The notes beneath the pieces were generated by a model. That model did not search any database and had not been told where the DNA came from. It saw only the letters and a program-made list of their open reading frames with translations. This document shows, piece by piece, positions 45,902 to 52,133 of a stretch of DNA of 52,133 bases. Origin of the DNA: Hyphochytrium catenoides. Taxonomy: Eukaryota; Sar; Hyphochytriomycetes; Hyphochytriales; Hyphochytriaceae. The stretch lies in contig FLMG01000308.1 in assembly GCA_900088475.1 (NCBI GenBank), forward strand, positions 27,424 to 79,556. Direction: 5' to 3'. Both the position numbers and the translations under genes were made by a program. Position 1 is the first letter of the stretch. The number at the start of each line of letters is the position of its first letter.

Positions 45902-46179
45902 GGAGGTTGGAGAGAGAGACACACAGGCCGAAGGAAAAACAGTAAGGAGGAGAGACGAGAAAAAGAGCGAGAGAGAATAAGGGACAGAGAGAGACAGAGA
46001 GAAAGAGAAAATGGGAGAGAGAGGGGAGGAGTCGAAGAGAAGAAGGAGTGACTGAGAAAGGCAAAGAGGGAAGGGGAAAGAGAGAGAAAAGAGAGAGAGA
46101 GACTGATTGAGAGATAGAAAGGACTAAAGAGTGCGAGCGGGCGAGAGAGTGGAGGGGACAGAGAGAGAGAGACACAGAG

Positions 46180-46210
<31 letters not shown>

Positions 46211-46252
46211 GGAGGGAGAGAGAGAGAGAGGGGGAGAGAGAGAGATAGATCC
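45902..46252 (+). repeat. GA-rich low-complexity block
   Basis: About 350 bp of GA/GGA/GAAA repeats on the plus strand, densest at 46150-46245. Frames across it give Arg-Glu or Ser-Leu repeats and are not genes. Confidence 0.9.
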
Positions 46253-46409
46253 CAAAAGAAAGACGATCAAGGAAAGGTTACTCGGCCCGCCCACCCACTC
46301 TCTTGGCGTGACCTTTCGAGTCAGTCTGTCAGTCTATTCATAATAGATAATCTCCAGTCCCACCCATCGCCTGGTGTTAACGAGTGGTGCGGTCCTGAAG
46401 GGATGGCTT

Positions 46410-46411
<2 letters not shown>

Positions 46412-46451
<40 letters not shown>

Positions 46452-46483
46452 CTCGTTTTTTTCTTTCTCTCTCTCTCTCTCTT

Positions 46484-46537
<54 letters not shown>

Positions 46538-46575
46538 GCTCTCACTCTCCTGCTCCCTCCTCTCTCTCTCTACCC
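46412..46575 (+). repeat. CT-rich microsatellite
   Basis: About 160 bp of near-continuous CTCTCT with a few TTT and TGT breaks. It is the complement-type partner of the GA block 160 bp to its left. Confidence 0.9.
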
Positions 46576-47679
46576 AATTCAGACAGCATCAGCCCAGAGG
46601 AAGAGGAGGCTCCTGCAAGAGAGTTGAGAGGCATGTGGCATTGGCCTGTCTCTCTGTGGGAGGAGGAGGGGGAGGAGCCAGGTTTATTTATCACTTGCTG
46701 AAAACCTGCGGGTCAGCCTTCGCGGCGTTGTCAGCTCACTGGGGATTGCATGGTGGTAGCTCTCTCTCGGAGGAGGTTATGCCGGCAAACTAGGCCTGCT
46801 GTACTGAGATAATGGCAGGATCTCTCTACGAGGAGAGAGGACGGTAGGCACTGCTGCTGGGCTCAGATCCCTAAGATGTCGCTCTGGCCGGACAGGCCAG
46901 TGAGAAGCCTCCGCTGTGTGAAGACCAATCTCGTCATAACCAATGAGCCCTTCTTATTAGGCGCCAGAGCAGCTGTTTTGCTATGGCACCTCAGCTTTTC
47001 CGATTAACCATACAAATTATCTAGCTGTCCTTTTGCAAGTGAGCACTTGCGTAGATGTGAGTGAGGATGATAACGGGAGGAACGAGCAGTGAAGATGTCA
47101 GGAAGAAGACCTGCCCTTGTCTCTCTAGTCATCTAAACGGGGGCATGGAGCCTTCCGCTCCAGCGATGAAGGGCCTTGCATGGCTCACAGCAAACCTATC
47201 CCTAGTCCTACCGACCGAGAGGTAGACGAGTGATACGATGGAGTGGCAGCATGCTCTCCGCTTCTTTCCCCAGTCAATGCAGGCAGCCTACCGTAGCAAC
47301 CACCCTGTACATTGTGTCACAGCATCGCTTACTTATGACTGAGTAAAAGTAGGGACATATTATAGAGGTCTAGCTCACATTGGAGCGACATCTCAAAGAG
47401 CGGGAGCGCAGTGTGAAAGAAGCAACTAGAAAGGGCATTTATATAGGTAAAATAAATAGGAAGCACATGACCCTTGAGAGGAATAGGCCCAACAGTCCGC
47501 TAAACTCTCCTCTGCACAGCTCATCCCAGCCGTCAGCATTCTCGACTGAGGTTTCCCCACAGTAGCGCTGCTAAAGGAGAGTCTCAGGGTAATCTATGCT
47601 CTTCAAGAGAAAGGGCCAGCCTGCGACGTCGGGGTCCCCTGACCGCACTCTAAACAAGCGAAGCACCCCAGGAGGGATC

Positions 47680-49038
47680 TTAAACTTGATACAACTCCGG
47701 CTGGAATGCCCGTGCAGGTGAGGGCGAAACGTTTCTGAGATAGTACTTTGCGCCGGACTGTGAAGATCCACCTTTTTCACCATCATCCGGCGGCATCAAG
47801 TCATCAAATGCCTTCCCATCATACTCGTAGCTCCCTCGGCTAGAGAATATCTCGGACGTAGATACAGCGGGTGATCCTTCTAGAGGCTCGTCCTCCTCAT
47901 CGCTATCGACGCTGGCGCTGCTGGAAGTAAACCAGCCTGTAGAGTCTGCGCGACGGGCGTGGAGACTGCCAGCTCCCTGTAACTTCTCCGAGAGCTCGTC
48001 CCCTCCAAACCCTCGATCCACCCAGAAGCTGACAATGAAAGCAAGTAACAGCACTGCTTCTATAGCCAGGACGAGTGCATTGTCCACAGAGCCTGAACAA
48101 TCGTCTGCGCTTTCCGCTTGACTTTGCAGGCAGTCTTGATACGACTGCCATGAGCTTTCATACTCTCCCTCAAGTACCAGCGTGCAGAGAGATAAGATGA
48201 GCAGGGCCGTCAGCAACGTACCAATAAGCCCATAAGCAACCATAAACTTGGAGGTTCTACATCTCCCTTGCCACCAGCGCCAAATATTAATGTTCCATAC
48301 CCCATTCTTGGTCCTCTCCTCAAGGTTGCTGCCCCTTGCTGACGCCTTCGTTGTTCTCAGTACCGCGGACGAAGAAGGCCGCAAAATAATCTCTCGTTTA
48401 GATGGATAGGTGCAGCCCAAGTAAAGACAATACATCGACGTTGTAGCTCCTAGAACCGTCATCATGGCCGTCTCCAATAACCGCACTGTGAATTGGCTGC
48501 CTCTGACATCGAGGCCGTAGTAAATGGCAGGGACGATCACTGCCACCCAAAGAAGACCTAGCATGCCCATTACCGCGACTGGACTGGTTAGCGCGGATAC
48601 TCTCTTGGAAGGTGGCTTCGCATTTCTAAACGCCACTGCCGCAAGCAGTATTACATAGAAGGCTGCTGAAAGTATCAGACAAGTGCTGCAGGCATGTGCC
48701 AGCATGAATACGAGGATATCCACTTGGCCGCTGAGTCCTAGAGGATCCAATCCTTGGAGAAAGAGGCAGAAGGAGGCTCCCACGAGAAAAGGGAATATTA
48801 TCCACTGTGGTCTTGTGCCATCTGCTTTCTTTGCCATGAGAAGGAGCTTGACAGCACAGACCAGTGTCAGAAAGCCCCCAATAATCAGTGCTAAGACCTT
48901 TACCAAGAGATATCTTGTTCCAAGCACTTCACTGAAGGGCGTTTGGCACCCTGTTTGGATGTCCACAAAGGGATAGCTACACTCTTCTACGAGCACCCTC
49001 CTTCCATGGAGCTGCTTAGTCCAGTACGAGGGATTCAT
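47680..49038 (-). CDS. Seven-transmembrane protein of unknown family, 452 aa
   Basis: Single-exon frame from the ATG at 49038 (MNPSYWTKQLHGRR). Seven hydrophobic segments are visible: VLALIIGGFLTLVCAVKLLL, IIFPFLVGASFCLFL, ILVFMLAHACSTCLILSAAF, VMGMLGLLWVAVIVPAIYYG, LLETAMMTVLGATTSMYCLY, VAYGLIGTLLTALLILSLC and ALVLAIEAVLLLAFIVSFWV. A short N-terminus with two cysteines, a basic third inner loop of about 50 residues and an acidic Ser-rich C-terminal tail of about 110 residues (SVDSDEEDEPLEGS) match the topology of G-protein-coupled receptors. No DRY or NPxxY motif was seen, so this is topology only. TOM1/THH1-type plant-like 7TM proteins are an alternative. Confidence 0.8.
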   Translation of the reverse strand: MNPSYWTKQLHGRRVLVEECSYPFVDIQTGCQTPFSEVLGTRYLLVKVLALIIGGFLTLVCAVKLLLMAKKADGTRPQWIIFPFLVGASFCLFLQGLDPLGLSGQVDILVFMLAHACSTCLILSAAFYVILLAAVAFRNAKPPSKRVSALTSPVAVMGMLGLLWVAVIVPAIYYGLDVRGSQFTVRLLETAMMTVLGATTSMYCLYLGCTYPSKREIILRPSSSAVLRTTKASARGSNLEERTKNGVWNINIWRWWQGRCRTSKFMVAYGLIGTLLTALLILSLCTLVLEGEYESSWQSYQDCLQSQAESADDCSGSVDNALVLAIEAVLLLAFIVSFWVDRGFGGDELSEKLQGAGSLHARRADSTGWFTSSSASVDSDEEDEPLEGSPAVSTSEIFSSRGSYEYDGKAFDDLMPPDDGEKGGSSQSGAKYYLRNVSPSPARAFQPELYQV

Positions 49039-51038
49039 CTCTCTTTTAAATATGAGAACCCACTTTGCGCTCTCTGGTCCACCTCCAAAAGGACTCTACT
49101 CAAGCCGTCTCTAATTGAACCCTTCGCCAAAGCAACCGATCAATAATTCATAAGCAGCTACGTCGTCCACCTATGATCGTCTGATGCCATCGTCAACAGA
49201 TTCCTTTGGCTGCCAGTGGGATCTCAACTTGTCTGCTGCGACTCAGCCTTTGCAAGCCTTGCCAGCTGCAATGTAGACAACCTGGCTGGCTGATACAAGC
49301 CTTTCAAAGAAAAGTGCAGCAGAGGACTGGTTGCTCTCTAATAGTACCAGATGCCGAAACCTCTGAGCATCTCTTCTTGTCAGCACTGCGAAGGGAAGCT
49401 CTGGTCCCGTCAATCGCTCTATCCACCGGCCACAGCCACAGCCACAGCAAAGAAAGCCACTGAGGAATCAGAAAGAACTGAGGAAGAAAAGAACTTCCTA
49501 GTTGCTGGGGCGCCAAGTGCAGCTGCGGGTGAGACTGACCAGGCGACGGAAAGCAGGCGGCGACGATGGGAAGCGGAGAAAAGAGACAGAATAGGGAACA
49601 TCGAGGAGACAGAGGCATCGGAGAATACGAGGTAGAGTGCCATTCAAAAGAGACAGAGTGAGAGGTAAGCACTGCAGATCCTGAGGAGTAAAGGGTGAGA
49701 TAAAATGGAGGCCTGGTGGAGAGATGGTGACGGTCTTTGAAGAGGTGAAACCATCTCAGACAAAGAAGAGTCTGATGTGTGAGCGCCAGAGAAGAGAGAG
49801 AGAAAGCGGGAGAGGGAAGGACCTTACGTCGTGCTTTACAACACAAATGCAGAGCCCTCTCCTCTTTTTGGAGGGTAGCGCATACCAATCGCAAATAATC
49901 CTGGAAAGGCGTAGGTGATTTTGAGAAAACAGAGCGTTGCATTCGATATCAAGGGGCCTGACAAATGCCAAGTGTTTCTTTTCGTTCTTGCTCTTAGGCG
50001 TCGTTCGTCTTCTGTTAGAGGTGTAGCTCAGTACATCGTAGTCAAGAATGAACTCGGCCTATAACAGCGTGGACGCACATCCTTCCTTTGCCCTACAGTA
50101 TTGGTATTTCGTGCGAGATGCTCGATACTAGTACGAACAAGCTTTGTAAAGGGTGAAGAATAAGAATGTGCGCACTTAGTTTCTTTTTTTTTATGCATCG
50201 TCTTGCCTGAAAATTGCACCTGTGGAGAAGCGCACATTTGGACCTTGTGAACGGTAGACTGGCTCTTGCCTTCATAACAGATGGCTACAGGAGTGGCGGT
50301 CATGTTGTAGTTGTTACGTGTGGTGCTGGAGTCGAGGTGCTGTAGCCAATAGAAGTTGAAGCTAAAGAATCTGCAAAAAAGCTTCAAAAGTGGCTGTTAT
50401 TATTGGATTCCTGTCAGCTGTCAGCGGCAATCGGCACATCTGCGGCAGCCCGACGAGGATGAACCATCTCCTTAGCTACATGCTACATCGTTGTGCAGAC
50501 AGACCATAACATGGCTCATCTGCGTGTGGAGGCAGCTGGTGCCCTCGTGAACCTGAGAGGGCGTCGTGATTGATAAGGGACACACACTAGTGCAATTGTT
50601 CGTTTCCCTCAGACTAAGCGGACGGAGGAGGTGCAGAAAGTTTTACAGCAGAACGGGCTAGCAGTACGATGCCTATTTAAAGATGGTCGTTAGCCTTACT
50701 TCTAATTCTTGGCCTCTCAAGTGCGCCGTCTGCTGAGCGCAATCGGCTTAGATTACGGCCGTCTTTTTACTCCTTGAAGCAGCGTCTATCCCCTCACTCA
50801 CAGAATGCCATCGCGAAGAGTCATGTCTGACCCCTCCTTGGACCTAGACCTTCCGCACAGGGAGTTAGCGACGGCGTCGACCTCCGTCTATCCATCTGTC
50901 ACCTGGTACCCGTGGCATGCGTAGTTGTTCTAAAGGGGACTTAAAAGTTAAGACTAGGATACATCGGCCATTATTCCCCGGCCCGACTCCTATGTAGTGC
51001 AAAGCTGGCACAGCACCAGAGTCTCCTCTACTAGTGCA
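49039..51038. other. Intergenic region of about 2 kb
   Basis: This holds the 5' flank of the 7TM gene and the 3' flank of the propeller gene. Short frames at 49351-49635 (+, Glu/Arg/Ala-rich) and 50028-50387 (-) have no recognisable domain. A tRNA-like start near 50020 lacks a matching B box. No gene called. Confidence 0.5.
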
Positions 51039-52133
51039 TCAGCAGCAAGCCTGATTCTTCTCCTCTGTCCATTCTAAGCTTAAGCCGTAAACGAAGTCAT
51101 CCCGACAGCCAATGACAATGCAGCAGTAGTCTTTCCGCGAGATAGAAGGAGATGAGAATATCTCCCCGCCGAGCTTAATGTCGCCCACCAAGGCCCCAGA
51201 GCAAGCCTCGAGCACGTACAATCTGCCATCAGTCGAACAGCAGCATACGAGCTCGTTCTCCTCCATTCGCCCATCATCTACACCGGAGCCCTCTGCACTT
51301 GGACGTCTTAGCCGTAGGGGGGCCGGAGTAGAGAAGATCGGGTACGAGGACAAATGGGTAGCCCACACAAGTTCTGCCCCGCCTGTGAAACAGCGAAGGG
51401 CTCCATCATGCGACCCAATGAAATACAATGCCGAGCGCCGCTTCGCCTTGTCTGCTGCAAACCATGATACTGGCGAGCTAAAGATCGGCTGCGAGGAAAG
51501 GGATAAGCATTTAGCGTCGCCGCCATCGTGCCTAGAGGCAATCTCTCAACTTCCCTATACCTTAGTGGTGCGGAGCTTCCATTCCTGCTGACCTGTTGAC
51601 GAAATGCCGTAAATGCCGCCGTCTACGCAGCCCACGATGAATGAATTTCTGGTCTCGTCAACAACCCCAGTAGAGTAGACAGGGCCGGGCATCTGCTTTA
51701 CAATTGAATTAGTGATTTGGATATTCGCTGAGCCTGTGCTGGGGTGGCTGCTGACCTTAATATGCCAGACCTCATCAAAGACACAGCTTTTCGGATTTGG
51801 ATGTGTCACGCGATAGCACGACACCACGCCTGCAATGGTAGCAACGAAGAGCCTCTCTCCTTGGGCATGGAGGACCGGTGAGGCATATACGCTAGGAGAT
51901 AAGAGAAACGAAGGCCAAGTACGGCACACGACACCGGAGTCAGGCGGAACGATTGTAGCAAGTCCGCGTGAACACGCGAGTAAGCAGTAGATTTGCACCA
52001 AGGAGAGAAGTGTATTGCCCACAGAGAGGGGTTATGACAGCTATAACGGGCAGAGGAGGAGTTAAGCACTCAAGGAGTATTAGGAAATATGCAGTCAACA
52101 GAGCGCTAGATTGGAAAAAGAGGAAGATATGTG
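51039..52133 (-). CDS. PQQ-type beta-propeller protein, 5' part outside the window
   Basis: Two joined exons are visible: one from beyond about 52022 down to 51561, then 51488-51039 (stop). The junction is GT-AG and in phase (..RTTK|PIFSSPVSWF). The protein contains repeated beta-blades of the PQQ/quinoprotein kind: CVDGGIYGISSTGQQEWKL, YFIGSHDGALRCFTGGAEL, STDGRLYVLEACSGALVGD and IGCRDDFVYGL. Blades of this type occur in bacterial quinoprotein dehydrogenases and, in eukaryotes, in the C-terminal propeller of AASDH-like acyl-CoA synthetases. Which applies cannot be told without the upstream exons. The stretch upstream of 52022 looks like intron or 5' exon sequence; the first visible acceptor is uncertain. 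Confidence 0.75.

Larger units (their letters stand above)
45654..47679. other. Low-complexity intergenic region
   Basis: This is the upstream region of the cysteine peptidase gene. It is dominated by a GA-rich block (45902-46252) and a CT-rich block (46412-46575). The remaining unique sequence (46600-47570) has only short frames and no recognisable gene. The right end carries the 3' flank of the 7TM gene. Confidence 0.55.

Noticed and set aside
46131-46793. Arg-Glu and Ser-Leu repeat frames across the GA and CT blocks
   Set aside because: They are microsatellite artefacts without complex sequence.
50019-50090. tRNA-like start (GTGTAGCTCAGT) resembling an A box
   Set aside because: No GGTTCGA-type B box or acceptor-stem pairing follows at the expected distance.
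1-52133. CRISPR arrays, rRNA genes, bacterial operons
   Set aside because: No regularly spaced direct repeats or rRNA-like sequence were seen, and the split genes show that this is eukaryotic nuclear DNA.

Overview
This is nuclear DNA of a single-celled eukaryote. Most genes are split by short GT-AG introns (about 58-400 bp). When the exons are joined by hand, phases agree across every junction and full-length known proteins result. GC is near 50 percent, and long (GA)n/(CT)n tracts lie in introns and spacers. A stramenopile or another SAR protist is my best guess, from the general look of the intron-rich genes and the CxxxC copper-binding motifs. The lineage is an inference and could be wrong.

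Layout: 507-9302 (+) is an 18-exon CHD1-type chromodomain protein whose SNF2 ATPase motifs have decayed although the reading frame is intact. 9730-14159 (-), convergent with it, is a 10-exon copper P1B-ATPase with four heavy-metal domains. 14160-20356 is a gene-poor island with one primer-binding-site-like sequence. 20357-21781 (+) is an intronless SAM-dependent methyltransferase. 22603-24009 (-) is an AAAP-family amino acid transporter. 25277-27553 (-) is an unknown polytopic protein with a large Cys-rich loop. 27554-32576 is a second gene-poor stretch.

The right half is denser. 32577-33575 (+) is a type I membrane protein, 33760-34017 (-) a small two-helix protein, 34805-37487 (+) an 11-exon MscS-like channel, and 37718-38461 (-) another small type I membrane protein. 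39130-41782 (+) is an 11-exon YhdH/AcuI-type quinone oxidoreductase. 41987-45653 (-) is a 12-exon papain-family cysteine peptidase with a signal peptide and a hydrophobic C-terminal anchor. 45654-47679 is low-complexity DNA. 47680-49038 (-) is a seven-helix membrane protein. 51039 to the window end (-) is the 3' part of a PQQ-type beta-propeller gene.

The genes do not form a pathway. They are independent transcription units, many of them encoding membrane or secreted proteins (copper pump, amino acid transporter, mechanosensitive channel, 7TM protein, anchored protease, small type I proteins). The most unusual item is the CHD1-like protein: its chromodomains, CHD1-specific helical-linker region and C-terminal CHD1 domain remain recognisable, while ATPase motifs I, III, V and VI are lost. 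That suggests a non-catalytic chromatin scaffold.
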